From Bacteroidota bacterium (GTDB lineage: Bacteria; Bacteroidota; Bacteroidia; Chitinophagales; Chitinophagaceae), in assembly GCA_026391455.1 (NCBI GenBank), contig JAPLEH010000022.1, positions 34,997 to 98,996 on the forward strand: a DNA stretch of 64,000 bases, given 5' to 3'. Of the stretch, positions 8,670 to 18,174 are shown one piece after another. A program made the translations under genes and the position numbers. Within the stretch, counting starts at the first letter, position 1. Each line of letters starts with the position of its first letter. The notes beneath the pieces were generated by a model, which saw only the letters and a list, made by a program, of their open reading frames with translations, did not search any database and was not told the DNA's origin.

Positions 8670-9482
8670 TTATCTTTCATAGTTAAAAGTGGTATCCACC
8701 CGCTTAAGTGTATGATAGTTGAAAAGCCTATTCAGAAACCCGGTTAATGGCCGGCTGATGATGGGCACACAGGGAGCATTCATCTTAAAATAGTAACACG
8801 TATCATGTTGGTAGAGTATCAGCGTCAGGTCTGGCGCGTCGAAACATTTACGATGATATGGCCATTCAAGCGTTTTTAATTGCGAGTACTTCAAAATGTT
8901 TTTGAGCCTCTCCAGATCGTTAAACGATACTTTTCCAAAGTAATTATTGTTGCGGGTGGTATCCTGACACCCTGGTGCCCAGCCGGGACCATTGTCTGTA
9001 ACTTTCAGATTGCCGGAATAGTCGAGTTCCAGATGCAGATCATGACAGCAACCATAACAATGGCCTGAGTGAAAAATAATTTTTGTAAAAATATTCGTCG
9101 GATCAGCAAATTGATATTTGTTTTTAAAAACAATACTGTCCCTCCCTTTAAAATAGCTTTTTGCTTCGCGGGATTTGGGCGAAACCATAAAACTGTCTTC
9201 CGTTTTATATAAAATCGTAAACGTGTATTTATTAATATTTCTTTTGAATAGTTGTCTGATTAACCCATGCGTTTTTCTACGAAACTTCAGCTTGTCCTTC
9301 TTCTGTTTCAGGATCAGATTTTCATCAATATAGCTTTGTTTGTTTTCAATACCGCCTTCCTTGTCATCTATCACCAAACAGTCTTGCTGAGCAGAAAAAT
9401 AAGTACCGTCCAATTTGGTATATGTTGAACAGGAAACGAGCAAAAGCAAAAAGAAGATAGTTAGCAATCGCATACGGGTCAT
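8670..9482 (-). CDS. Lipoprotein with a DUF6438-like C-terminal domain
   Basis: The protein is about 270 residues from ATG 9482 (alternative ATG 9473, MRLLTIFF). It begins with a lipoprotein signal (LLLLVSCS). The middle (about 20-130) is basic and strand-rich. The rest, about 140-240, has SGHCYGCCHDLHLELDYSG and spaced aromatic/Cys residues reminiscent of DUF6438, where a Gly/Cys-rich turn precedes a beta-meander. Function is unknown in that family. The upstream 88 bp separates it from another lipoprotein gene on the same strand. The region is AT-rich compared with the flanking housekeeping genes. The domain call is tentative. Confidence 0.72.
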   Translation of the reverse strand: MTRMRLLTIFFLLLLVSCSTYTKLDGTYFSAQQDCLVIDDKEGGIENKQSYIDENLILKQKKDKLKFRRKTHGLIRQLFKRNINKYTFTILYKTEDSFMVSPKSREAKSYFKGRDSIVFKNKYQFADPTNIFTKIIFHSGHCYGCCHDLHLELDYSGNLKVTDNGPGWAPGCQDTTRNNNYFGKVSFNDLERLKNILKYSQLKTLEWPYHRKCFDAPDLTLILYQHDTCYYFKMNAPCVPIISRPLTGFLNRLFNYHTLKRVDTTFNYER

Positions 9483-9570
9483 CTGCAATACAATGTAAGA
9501 ATCCTGAATAAATATTATAAAAGCAATGCTAAAATTAAAAAACAACACAGCATTGAAAAAAAATATCTGG

Positions 9571-10107
9571 TCAAGGGTAATAACTGGTTGTAATAACTGC
9601 ATTGGGAGCAATTCTTTTTCCTTCTGGAATTGTTTGCCATTCGCTTGAAAACATCATAATACCCCGGTATGTAACATCCCGCGCAAACATACCGTTGTTA
9701 TCCGGTTTATGAACAAAGAAGACCCCGCTGCTACGGGCAGATACATATTTATAGGCCGACCGTTCAAATTCTTTTAATAAACTGACCGGAACCTGAAAAG
9801 AATCTGTAATGGGATTGTTACTGGGCTGTCGCTGAAACAGCGAATCATAAAAGACCTGATAATAAGTAGCATCCTTTGCCACCAGCATATTGACATTTAA
9901 ACCCTGGTTTCGATGCACATCATCGGAGAACCTCGTTATATAGAAAACAGTTTGGTAACGTTTACAAAATTGTGTCATTTCGGTATAGATGCTGTCGTGT
10001 AAACCGGTGTTCTCTTCAAAATAATTTTCCAGAAAACTGTTTTTATCATGGCAGGATGAAAATAAAATGAGAAAAAAAGACAGGATGAAGAAATGATATT
10101 TTTTCAT
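9571..10107 (-). CDS. Lipoprotein of unknown function
   Basis: This 178-residue protein starts at ATG 10107 (MKKYHFFIL), which places a clean lipoprotein signal and lipobox LFSSC at the N-terminus; the longer reading from 10137 lacks support. The mature protein is mixed, with many aromatic residues, and no catalytic motif is visible. It sits in the AT-rich segment with the next lipoprotein gene 88 bp downstream. I do not recognise the family. Confidence 0.75.
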   Translation of the reverse strand: MKKYHFFILSFFLILFSSCHDKNSFLENYFEENTGLHDSIYTEMTQFCKRYQTVFYITRFSDDVHRNQGLNVNMLVAKDATYYQVFYDSLFQRQPSNNPITDSFQVPVSLLKEFERSAYKYVSARSSGVFFVHKPDNNGMFARDVTYRGIMMFSSEWQTIPEGKRIAPNAVITTSYYP

Positions 10108-10218
10108 GGCGTTACAAAATACAAAATTATTATACAACTATCTCTGATCGAAATGCGAAAATCATTTTATTGCTTATTTTGTGGCAATACGATTCCTGAA
10201 ATAAAAGAAAGACCAGGG

Positions 10219-10905
10219 TCATTGAGTCAGCATTTCTTTCTTCACCTCCCGTATCCGCTCCACCATCTGCATACACTGTTGAAAATGAGTTCTTGTACTT
10301 TCGAGACTCCAATTTTCCTTATCTGCTACAAATGCCTCCCATAGATCAAGTAAACCGGCCGCCCGTGCAGGACTGATGTATTCGAGCGCGCAAAAGGCAT
10401 CACCCTGATCGTACCAAAGGTCTTTTCGGGTGAGATAATACTGGAGGTACGAGTACAGGTAGTCTGCTGCTTTTTCCGTACCCATACTGGCCAAAGCCAG
10501 GCAATAACCAGAACCTGCATATACGACTTCGCTTTTCAATAAATGGTTGCCAATGATTTCCTCCAGGGATGCATATTGGTTGATGGCAGTAAAATATGCA
10601 CCCGTGATCCGGCATCGCCAGTCGAAATAGCCCAGCAGTTGCCTTACCACTTCGACATCTATCTCCATGGCAGCCGTTGCAAATGAATGGATAGCTGATT
10701 CTGACAAATTCCCCAAGCCTTCTAAATAAAACGGCGCCACCCATTTATCTGCAAATTCCTGCGTGATCTCTTCATCGTTTCTCGGCACCTCGATCTGTTC
10801 AAATGGATTCCGGTGGCGTGTTGTGGCCCCGGCTGTATGCATCGCTATTTCATCCTCTTCACTATTTCGTCTGAATAATTTTTTCCAAAGTTTCTTCATG
10901 GGCAT
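10219..10905 (-). CDS. DUF6000-like protein
   Basis: The protein is about 228 residues from ATG 10905 (MPMKKLWKKLF); an upstream ATG at 10950 is possible but adds an unlikely leader. After a basic N-terminus, residues about 60-215 form an all-helical domain. It has WVAPFYLEGL, a WRCRITGAYF element, and SEVVYAGSGYCLALASMGT followed by YLQYYL and a DQGDAFCALEYI helix. This pattern matches my memory of DUF6000, a family of HEAT-like helical proteins of unknown function found near polymorphic-toxin and immunity genes. No partner toxin is present here, so an immunity role is speculation. Confidence 0.72.
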   Translation of the reverse strand: MPMKKLWKKLFRRNSEEDEIAMHTAGATTRHRNPFEQIEVPRNDEEITQEFADKWVAPFYLEGLGNLSESAIHSFATAAMEIDVEVVRQLLGYFDWRCRITGAYFTAINQYASLEEIIGNHLLKSEVVYAGSGYCLALASMGTEKAADYLYSYLQYYLTRKDLWYDQGDAFCALEYISPARAAGLLDLWEAFVADKENWSLESTRTHFQQCMQMVERIREVKKEMLTQ

Positions 10906-10996
10906 ATTGCTATGACTATGCTTAAAGATACTATAAACAAACACAATCATAAATCTCCCACAGTTCTACGATGAACAAATTAACTTCCAACTTACC

Positions 10997-11024
10997 CAAA
11001 AGAAAAAGCCGCATCACTGCGGCC
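10997..11024 (-). terminator. Terminator of the gyrA-TPR operon
   Basis: On the minus strand GCCGC-AGTGAT-GCGGC is followed by TTTTTCTTTT. It lies 70 bp past the TPR gene stop at 11093. Confidence 0.75.
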
Positions 11025-11037
11025 CTTCTCTTATAAA

Positions 11038-11099
11038 CTTCCTGACGGCGGTCAGGCTTAAAACTTATAACCTATAACTTAAAACCTACAACTTACTTA
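11038..11099. repeat. Small palindrome plus AACTTATAACCT-type word array
   Basis: CCTGACGGCGGTCAGG, a short palindrome, is followed by four degenerate copies of an AACTTAtAACCTAtAACTT-like word, immediately before the end of the TPR gene. It resembles the arrays at 35244-35665 in style but uses different words. Confidence 0.6.
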
Positions 11100-12445
11100 A
11101 TTCCCTCATATATATCATTCCACTTCTTCGCTTCCGCAGCCCATTTTGTAAACTCAGGGCTGTTGGGCTTTGACTGTGAACGTTTGTATTCGAAAATATT
11201 GGCGAGGTAGCTGGTCGCTTTTTTGTATTGCTGTTTGTCGCGCATTTCCTGTCCCTTCGATTCACCGGCATGTGATTTTGTTGACAGAATGCCTGCAGCT
11301 TTTTCATAGGGTTCGCGGGCACCTTCCATCGCATCGCCGTATTGTTTTTCGAGCATATCGCGTTTAGCCACATCTTCAGCAGTGGGCTTTACGCCGGGTT
11401 TAGCTTTTGCCTTCATTTCTTTGGCATGTGCATCACGCAGTTCGCCCACTTTCGCGGCTTTGTTGATGAAGTGATCGCCCAGGTAGAGATAAGGCATTTC
11501 GAGGCCGGGGTTGGCTGCTGCTGCTTTATTGAAAGCTGTTACCATTTTGGCTTCCCATTCGGCAGCATTGGGAGGTAATACGGGTTTTTCTGCTGATGAA
11601 TTCAGGGTGTCATAATACAATTCACCCATGATCTCATTTGCTTTGAAATTATTGGGATCGGTGGCCAGTATTTCTTCCAGTGCTTTCAGTTTATCGGTAA
11701 ATGTTTCTACCAGACCTACGGCAAAATCCACTTTATCGAATTTGAAGAACTCGCTCTTGGGATACAATTCACCACCCGTGGCTTTGTATTTTTCAAACGC
11801 AGCCATATCTTTTTTGGCAAAATAATGTCCTACCAGAAAGCGGTATACGGATTCAAATCCATCTCCGCTCAGTTTATTGTCAGCCAGACGTCCGTAAAAT
11901 TTTGCGGCATCGTCTTTATTTCCACTGTTCTCTGCGGTAATACCGGCCAGAATCAGCACGTTAGTATCTAATGTAGCTGTGAGTAATTTTTTAGAGATCA
12001 GCAGGTCGGAGAACTCCACTGCTTTTTTCAATTTTTCAAAACCGGCCTGCCATTTTTTATCGGCATAGTCGTTGTAACCGGAGGAGTAAAAACTGGAATA
12101 AATATTAATGGGAGCACTCTGATATACCAGATCCGTTACCAACTCCATGGTGGGATCCATTTCCTTGTATTTGTTGAAAGCCACTACTGCATCATTGTTC
12201 AACTGATCACCGGTGGGGGTGCCTTTATTTACATCCGACATGGCGATGGTGGAATAGATGGCTGATTTGAGCAGGTGTGCTTCGGCTTTGCCGGTTATTT
12301 TACCATTGGCAAATGCTTTATCCACGTCTGCTTTCGCTTTATCGTATTGCTGCAGGGTGAATTCATTTTTGATGACATCAATAGACTGGGCCTTTGACAT
12401 CAGGGCTGACAAGCTGATCGTTAGTACCAAAAAGAGTCTTTTCAT
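11093..12445 (-). CDS. Tetratricopeptide-like secreted protein
   Basis: This 450-residue protein has a signal peptide (MKRLFLVLTISLSALMSKAQ) and then a mostly helical Ala/Lys-rich body with degenerate TPR units, for example around residues 55-100, 150-190 and 255-330. No enzyme motif is visible; TPR proteins of this type are scaffolds in the periplasm. It lies 30 bp downstream of gyrA on the same strand and ends before a terminator at about 11000, so it is the second gene of a gyrA operon. This arrangement is often seen in Bacteroidota, but a functional link to gyrase is not evident. Confidence 0.85.
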   Translation of the reverse strand: MKRLFLVLTISLSALMSKAQSIDVIKNEFTLQQYDKAKADVDKAFANGKITGKAEAHLLKSAIYSTIAMSDVNKGTPTGDQLNNDAVVAFNKYKEMDPTMELVTDLVYQSAPINIYSSFYSSGYNDYADKKWQAGFEKLKKAVEFSDLLISKKLLTATLDTNVLILAGITAENSGNKDDAAKFYGRLADNKLSGDGFESVYRFLVGHYFAKKDMAAFEKYKATGGELYPKSEFFKFDKVDFAVGLVETFTDKLKALEEILATDPNNFKANEIMGELYYDTLNSSAEKPVLPPNAAEWEAKMVTAFNKAAAANPGLEMPYLYLGDHFINKAAKVGELRDAHAKEMKAKAKPGVKPTAEDVAKRDMLEKQYGDAMEGAREPYEKAAGILSTKSHAGESKGQEMRDKQQYKKATSYLANIFEYKRSQSKPNSPEFTKWAAEAKKWNDIYEGIK

Positions 12446-12475
12446 CTGTGTTTATTTTAATTAATACTGGTTCTG

Positions 12476-15124
12476 TTATACTGTACCAGGCGTTTCGCCT
12501 TCGTTAGATGTATTTTCATCCGGAGGGGTTGCGTTGTCATTTTCCCCGGGTGTGGCCCCTTCTTCCGCTACCGGAAGGGAAGGGTCGTTGTCACCGATAC
12601 CATTTTCCCCGTTTCCATGCTGACCTGCCTGGTCGTCCAGTTGGGTAATGGCCGCAATTTCATCTCCTTCATCCAGTCTTATCAGTTTTACCCCCTGTGT
12701 GGCCCTGCCCTGTTCGCTGATTCCGCTTACCGGCATACGAATGGTAACACCACTCTTACAAGTGATCATGATATCTTCATTCTGTGCTACGTCCAAGATA
12801 CCTACCAGCGCTCCGGTCTTATCGGTTACACTGATTGTTTTCACGCCTTTTCCACCGCGATTGGTATAGCGGTATTCATCCACCGGTGTGCGTTTACCAA
12901 ATCCTTTTTCGCTCACTACCAATACCGTACGGGATGCATCGGTAGAAGGATTTACACAAATCATGCCTACTACTTCGTCCTGATAACTTCCATCGCTTTC
13001 TGCATCCACTTCTATACCGGCTACTCCAATGGCTCCGCGTCCGGTAGGCCGTACATTCTTTTCGGAGAAACGTATCGCCCGGCCGCTTTTTACCGCCATC
13101 ATGATCTCACAGTTACCGTCTGTCATGCGTGCCGATATCAGTTCATCCCCTTCCACGATATTGATCGCATTCACACCTGTCTGGCGGGGGCGGCTGAAGT
13201 CTTCCAGTGCCGTCTTCTTGATGATTCCTTTTTTGGTGCAGAGTACGATATTGTGATTATTAACAAATTCTTCGTCTTTCAGGTCTTTTACATCCAATAT
13301 CGCGCGCACTTTATCGTCTGGTGGCAATTGGATAAGGTTTTGAATGGCGCGTCCCTTTCCGGTTTTTTCTCCTTCCGGAATTTCGTACACATTCAGCCAG
13401 TATACCCTTCCCTTTTCGGTAAAGAAAAGCATGGTATGGTGGGTGGATGCCACAAACAGGTGTTCAATATAATCCTCGTCGCGTGTTTTACCGCCCAATA
13501 CGCCTCTTCCGCCCCTTTTCTGTGCGCGGTATTCATCGGCGGGTGTGCGTTTGATATAACCCAGGTGGGAGATTGTGATTACCACATCTTCTTCCTTGAT
13601 CAGATCTTTGATCTTTACTTCATCATCGAGGTAAGTGATTTCTGTTTTGCGGGCATCACCAAATTTCTCTTTGATCTCTGCCAGTTCCGTTTTGATGATA
13701 TCGAAACGCATGCCTTCGTTGGACAATATCTCATTGAGATGTGCGATCAGCTTCATCAGTTCCTCGTACTCTTCTTTGATCTTATCTCTTTCCATGCCGG
13801 TGAGGCGCTGGAGTCGGAGGTCGAGTATGGCTTTGGCCTGAATTTCATCCAATCCCCAGCCTGCATTGATCAGGTTGTCTTTGGCAATCTCCGGTGTGGA
13901 AGATGAACGAATCAGGGCAATCACTTCATCGAGGTGATCGAGCGCAATGAGATAGCCTCTGAGTATATGCGCTCTTTTCTCTGCTTCACGTAATTCAAAT
14001 TGTGTACGGCGCACTACCACCTCATGACGAAACTCCACAAACTCACTGATCAGTTCTTTCAGATTGAGTGTACGGGGGCGGCCCTTTACGATTGTCACAT
14101 TGTTGATACCGTAAGAGGTCTGCAGATCGGTGAGTTTATAGAGCTGATTAATGATGACATTTGCGATAGCATCTTTTTTCAGGTCTATCACCACACGGGT
14201 GCCTTCTTTATTGTTTGATTCGTTATTAACATGTGCAATGCCTTCTATGATCTTTTCATTCACCAGTTCACCAATGCGGTTGGTCAGTGCATCGCGGTTC
14301 ACCTGATAAGGCACTTCCGTAATGATGATCTGTTCACGGCCACTGGGTTTGGCTTCCACGGAGAGCTTGCCACGAACCACCACACGACCACGTCCGAGGT
14401 GCATGGCAGCCTTTACCCCTTCCATACCGTAGATAACGCCGCCTGTAGGAAAATCAGGTGCTTTTACATGCTGCATCAGTTCATCAACGGTGATCTCCCG
14501 GTTATCGATGAAGGCGGTACATCCGTCTATGACTTCCGTTAAATTGTGCGGCATCATATTCGTGGCCATACCTACCGCGATACCACTCGATCCATTGATC
14601 AGTAATTGTGGAATGCGGGCGGGTAATACGGTGGGTTCTTTTTCGGAGTCGTCGAAGTTGAGCTGGAAATCAACCGTATCTTTTTCGATATCATCCAGCA
14701 TATGCTCTGCCAAACGCTCAAGTCTTGCTTCCGTATAACGCATGGCCGCGGGACCATCACCATCCTGGTTTCCAAAGTTACCCTGTCCATCTACCAGTGT
14801 GTAGCGCATGCTCCACTCCTGTGCCATACGCACCATGGCATCGTACACCGATGAGTCTCCATGCGGGTGATATTTACCCAGCACTTCCCCTACGAGACGT
14901 GCGGATTTTTTATAGGGTTTGTTGTAATGAAGCCCCAGTTGATTCATGGCAAACAGGATACGGCGGTGTACGGGCTTTAATCCATCACGTACATCTGGAA
15001 GGGCGCGGCCCACGATTACAGACATCGAGTAATCAATGTAAGCCGTCTTCATCTGTTCTTCGATATTCACGGGAATGATCCGGTTATGATCATTGGTTTC
15101 TTGTGGCACTATGTTCTCTTCCAT
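12476..15124 (-). CDS. gyrA: DNA gyrase subunit A
   Basis: This 882-residue protein is the breakage-reunion subunit of DNA gyrase, which introduces negative supercoils. The catalytic tyrosine is Tyr130 (AAMRY). The quinolone region reads [13 protein letters not shown]; the residues equivalent to E. coli Ser83 and Asp87 are Ser91 and Asp95, so no classic resistance change is present. The C-terminal pinwheel carries the GyrA box QKRGGRG at about 533-539, which separates it from topoisomerase IV ParC. The last 40 residues are an acidic, low-complexity Glu/Asn/Pro tail. It is followed by the TPR gene and is preceded by a TAAATTTG promoter box about 77 bp upstream. Confidence 0.99.
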   Translation of the reverse strand: MEENIVPQETNDHNRIIPVNIEEQMKTAYIDYSMSVIVGRALPDVRDGLKPVHRRILFAMNQLGLHYNKPYKKSARLVGEVLGKYHPHGDSSVYDAMVRMAQEWSMRYTLVDGQGNFGNQDGDGPAAMRYTEARLERLAEHMLDDIEKDTVDFQLNFDDSEKEPTVLPARIPQLLINGSSGIAVGMATNMMPHNLTEVIDGCTAFIDNREITVDELMQHVKAPDFPTGGVIYGMEGVKAAMHLGRGRVVVRGKLSVEAKPSGREQIIITEVPYQVNRDALTNRIGELVNEKIIEGIAHVNNESNNKEGTRVVIDLKKDAIANVIINQLYKLTDLQTSYGINNVTIVKGRPRTLNLKELISEFVEFRHEVVVRRTQFELREAEKRAHILRGYLIALDHLDEVIALIRSSSTPEIAKDNLINAGWGLDEIQAKAILDLRLQRLTGMERDKIKEEYEELMKLIAHLNEILSNEGMRFDIIKTELAEIKEKFGDARKTEITYLDDEVKIKDLIKEEDVVITISHLGYIKRTPADEYRAQKRGGRGVLGGKTRDEDYIEHLFVASTHHTMLFFTEKGRVYWLNVYEIPEGEKTGKGRAIQNLIQLPPDDKVRAILDVKDLKDEEFVNNHNIVLCTKKGIIKKTALEDFSRPRQTGVNAINIVEGDELISARMTDGNCEIMMAVKSGRAIRFSEKNVRPTGRGAIGVAGIEVDAESDGSYQDEVVGMICVNPSTDASRTVLVVSEKGFGKRTPVDEYRYTNRGGKGVKTISVTDKTGALVGILDVAQNEDIMITCKSGVTIRMPVSGISEQGRATQGVKLIRLDEGDEIAAITQLDDQAGQHGNGENGIGDNDPSLPVAEEGATPGENDNATPPDENTSNEGETPGTV

Positions 15125-15201
15125 CGTTGTTGTTGAGCTGCTTTTTTAAAGGGTTTTCCCGGTAGCATAAACACCTGAAAATCGCGCTTTTCCGGGGTTG
15201 G

Positions 15202-15209
15202 CAAATTTA
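15202..15209 (-). promoter_or_regulatory. -7 box upstream of gyrA
   Basis: TAAATTTG on the minus strand matches the consensus and gives a leader of about 75 nt before ATG 15124. No ideally spaced -33 element is seen. Confidence 0.5.
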
Positions 15210-15399
15210 CTTTTTTCCAATCGGTAAACCTGATAAATATCCATGTTTTTCGGGTTGTTTTTTCCACGATTGTGGATTAAAAAAGATAATTAGGACAGAC
15301 TTTCGATAACTCGCAAAATAATCCTTCCCTCCACGGATTTTTACCTGTTGATTCTGGTTTTTTCGTCCTAATTTTCCGCTTTTACAACCCCGAAATTGT

Positions 15400-16929
15400 A
15401 TGAAGACCATCCTGCTGTTTGGAGCCGGCAAATCCGCTACCGTACTGATCAATTACCTGCTGGAAAATGCTATTACTGAAAACTGGAAAGTGATCGTAGC
15501 TGATGCGGATCTCAAACTGGCTCAATCTAAAATTGGTATCTCCAAACTCGGTACTGCTGTTTCATTCGATATCAATGATACATCTGAACGCGACCGCTAT
15601 ATTCAACAGGCCAATATCGTTATTTCCCTGCTACCCCCCGCCTTACATGCAAAAGTGGCTGCCTCCTGTCTCGAATGGGGCAAAAACCTGCTCACGGCTT
15701 CGTATGTGGATGAGGAAATGCGAAAGATGAAGCCCTTATTGGAACAGAAAAAACTGCTTTTCCTCTGCGAAATGGGGCTCGACCCCGGCATCGATCATAT
15801 GAGCGCCATGCAACTGGTGGATGATATCCGCAAAAAAGGTGGACATATTCATTCCTTTACTTCGCATTGCGGCGGCCTGGTAGCTCCGGAAAGCGATGAT
15901 AACCCCTGGCATTATAAGATCAGTTGGAATCCCCGCAATATCATCATGGCGGGAAAATCCGGTGCCCATTACCGCGAAAATGGGCAGGAAGTAACCTTAC
16001 CTTACGAAGAACTCTTTACGCCTGAAAGAATCGTCGAGATCCCCGGCATCGGGCCACTCAGTTGGTACCCCAACCGGGATTCACTGAGCTATACGCATCT
16101 GTACGGGTTGGAAGATACTGCTACCTTTATCCGCACCACCCTCCGCCACCCCGACTTCATGTATGGCTGGAAAAACATTATCGAACTGAAACTGGTGGAT
16201 GAACAGCTTCAATACGAAACGGATGGTAAATCCCTGCAGGTCGCCTTTAAAGAGCATATGGATAAACACGGGTTCAGCGAATGGCTCAATGAAAAACTCA
16301 CCCAGCGTTTTTCTGAAACCCGCCAGATGATGGAAAACCTGATGAAACTGATGGAAGCTGAAGATGAAGCCATTAAAGACGGATCGCCCATGCCCGAATC
16401 CTTTATGACCGCCGATGAATCCGGTAATCTCGAAGAAGTGGCACTGGATGATGTAAAAGATAAAGCAGCTTCCTATCTCGCACATAAAATGCATGAAGCC
16501 AATCTGACCCTCAAACAATTATTCTTCCTCGGCCTCGATGATAATGATACACTGGTAAACCGTGGTCTTTGCAGTGCCGCAGATATTTTACAATTTGCCG
16601 TAGAACGTAAACTGGCCTTACGCCCTTACGATAAGGACATGATCGTAATGCTGCATGAAATAGGCTATTCTGAAGAAAATAAAAATGAAACCGGAGCCGC
16701 CACTAAACTGATCCGTAGCTCCCTGGTGGTAAAAGGAGAAAATAACCTGCATACCGCTATGGCTAAAACGGTGGGCTTGCCCCTGGGCATTGCGGCCAAA
16801 CTCATATTAAACGGCAAACTGAAACTAACCGGATTACATATACCCACTTCCAAAGAAATCTATACACCCGTATTGAAAGAACTCGAAACCTACGGAGTGA
16901 AATTCGAAGAAGAACATATCAACTTGTAA
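15400..16929 (+). CDS. Saccharopine dehydrogenase family protein
   Basis: A 509-residue Rossmann-fold oxidoreductase. The N-terminal nucleotide-binding turn is LLFGAGKSAT, followed by VIVADADL. The saccharopine-dehydrogenase core contains EMGLDPGIDHMSAM and HCGGLVAPESDDNPWHYKISW. The family interconverts saccharopine with lysine or glutamate semialdehyde, and Bacteroidota members are often called lysine-ketoglutarate reductase-like. The length fits the LYS9-like class. A C-terminal insert (about 300-360) is acidic and helical. No lysine-degradation genes are next to it, so the substrate assignment is by family only. The 275-bp gap to divergent gyrA holds both promoters. Confidence 0.88.
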   Translation: MKTILLFGAGKSATVLINYLLENAITENWKVIVADADLKLAQSKIGISKLGTAVSFDINDTSERDRYIQQANIVISLLPPALHAKVAASCLEWGKNLLTASYVDEEMRKMKPLLEQKKLLFLCEMGLDPGIDHMSAMQLVDDIRKKGGHIHSFTSHCGGLVAPESDDNPWHYKISWNPRNIIMAGKSGAHYRENGQEVTLPYEELFTPERIVEIPGIGPLSWYPNRDSLSYTHLYGLEDTATFIRTTLRHPDFMYGWKNIIELKLVDEQLQYETDGKSLQVAFKEHMDKHGFSEWLNEKLTQRFSETRQMMENLMKLMEAEDEAIKDGSPMPESFMTADESGNLEEVALDDVKDKAASYLAHKMHEANLTLKQLFFLGLDDNDTLVNRGLCSAADILQFAVERKLALRPYDKDMIVMLHEIGYSEENKNETGAATKLIRSSLVVKGENNLHTAMAKTVGLPLGIAAKLILNGKLKLTGLHIPTSKEIYTPVLKELETYGVKFEEEHINL

Positions 16930-16949
16930 CCCGTTATTGCCAATTAAAT

Positions 16950-17636
16950 TTATTTGTATTCCTGTAAAAGCGTTTGCAATTCCGCCACCCCTTCGGTGGC
17001 CGGCTTTTCAATGAGCTGCAGGAAAGGCATTGGCGATGTGTACGGTATCTTTTTATCCACGATGAATTTGGGTACCGTAACCTCCACATAATTCAGCAAG
17101 CCGGCAGCAGGATACACCACCAGCGAAGTACCCACCACCACAAAAATATCGGCATTCATTACCAGCCTCATGGCTTTTTCGATCATGGGTACCGGCTCTT
17201 CAAACCATACAATGAAAGGACGAAGCTGGGCCCCGTCTTCGGCTTTATCACCCAATTCAATATCGCCGCGGATATCATAGATGAGCGACTTATTTTTCTC
17301 ACTGCACATTTTAAAAATTTCTCCATGCAGGTGCAGTACATTGGAACTGCCTCCCCGCTCGTGCAGGTCATCTATATTCTGTGTAATGATCGTCACATCA
17401 AAATCCTTTTCCAGTTGTGCAAGTCCGGTATGTGCAGCATTTGGCTGCGCATCCAATACATTTTTCCTGCGCTCATTGTAAAATCGCAGTACCATTTGCG
17501 GGTCTTTTTTCCAGGCACGGGGTGTAGCCACATCGGTTACCTTATACCCTTCCCAAAGACCATCGCTATCGCGAAACGTGCGGAGTCCGCTTTCGGCACT
17601 GATGCCTGCACCAGTTAATACCACTAATTTTTTCAT
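16950..17636 (-). CDS. cobB: SIR2-family NAD-dependent protein deacylase
   Basis: A 228-residue sirtuin. The NAD motif GAGISAESGLRTFRD covers residues 9-23, TQNIDDLHERGG lies at about 85-96, and the catalytic His is in LHLHGE (His104). Tyr53 and Arg56 (FYNERR) are the pair that recognises succinyl/malonyl groups in class III sirtuins, so desuccinylation is likely alongside deacetylation. Only one Cys (Cys111) remains where the canonical CXXC...CXXC zinc module would be, so this is a zinc-less type. VVGTSLVVYPAAGL is the conserved ribose-binding loop. It converges with the saccharopine dehydrogenase gene with a 20-bp gap. Confidence 0.93.
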   Translation of the reverse strand: MKKLVVLTGAGISAESGLRTFRDSDGLWEGYKVTDVATPRAWKKDPQMVLRFYNERRKNVLDAQPNAAHTGLAQLEKDFDVTIITQNIDDLHERGGSSNVLHLHGEIFKMCSEKNKSLIYDIRGDIELGDKAEDGAQLRPFIVWFEEPVPMIEKAMRLVMNADIFVVVGTSLVVYPAAGLLNYVEVTVPKFIVDKKIPYTSPMPFLQLIEKPATEGVAELQTLLQEYK

Positions 17637-17788
17637 AGCCCCATTTTTTCACAAATTAATGGAAGCAAATAAATAAACAATTGGAATCTTTCCCGATCAT
17701 TCATGGTGATAACTGTTTATGGGAATCGCGAAACAAGCAGGGAATTATCTGAATGAATATACAGGCACAATACCATTTTCCTTTTGGT

Positions 17789-17796
17789 TATCTTTG
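17789..17796 (+). promoter_or_regulatory. -7 box abutting the DUF721 start
   Basis: TATCTTTG ends 4 nt before ATG 17801, so transcription would begin at or near the start codon. It argues for that start over the upstream in-frame ATG at 17753. Confidence 0.6.
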
Positions 17797-17800
17797 CCCC

Positions 17801-18082
17801 ATGGGCGAATATTCTATCGGCGATGCAATGAAAAAATTTCTCGAAAGCAGCCGCCTTCGGGGAGATATTCAGGCATTGCAGATAGGAGATGCCTGGGAAG
17901 CCATTATGGGTAAAACTGTGGCCCGCTACACCGACAAGATCCAGATCATCGGCGACAAACTCCTCATCACCACCCAGGTGGCCCCGTTGAAAAACGAATT
18001 AAAATTTCAAAAAGAAAAAATCAAACAACGGGTAAATGAAGCACTGGGGCAAAAAATCGTTAACGAAGTAATTATACAGTGA
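17801..18082 (+). CDS. dciA: DUF721/DciA-like protein
   Basis: A 93-residue protein from ATG 17801 (MGEYSIGDAMKKFL); the longer reading from 17753 would begin upstream of the promoter box. The conserved features are the early helix with KKFL, then WEAIMGKTVARYT and the strand-helix LLITTQVAPLKNELKF. DUF721 includes DciA, which recruits and loads the replicative helicase DnaB; Bacteroidota members are short versions of the KH-like domain. It sits alone between the sirtuin and a convergent permease gene, beside the second GTGAAT word array. The DciA equivalence is by family membership. Confidence 0.85.
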   Translation: MGEYSIGDAMKKFLESSRLRGDIQALQIGDAWEAIMGKTVARYTDKIQIIGDKLLITTQVAPLKNELKFQKEKIKQRVNEALGQKIVNEVIIQ

Positions 18083-18174
18083 ATGGTGAATAGTGAATGA
18101 AGCCGAAATCCGTCGGATTATCATTGACAATTCACAATTGACAATGTCACTTTTCACTATTCACTCTTCACCCT
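18080..18174. repeat. Inverted GTGAAT/ATTCAC word array between convergent genes
   Basis: The left arm starting at 18080 reads GTGAATGGTGAATAGTGAATG; the right arm 18150-18174 reads as its approximate complement. The centre holds a TTGACAATTCACAATTGACA palindrome. The array fills the convergent gap and shares words with 2101-2225. Confidence 0.7.

Noticed and set aside
12617..13906. A 429-aa antisense ORF within gyrA
   Set aside because: It mirrors gyrA codons and shows Phe/His/Tyr excess typical of antisense shadows.
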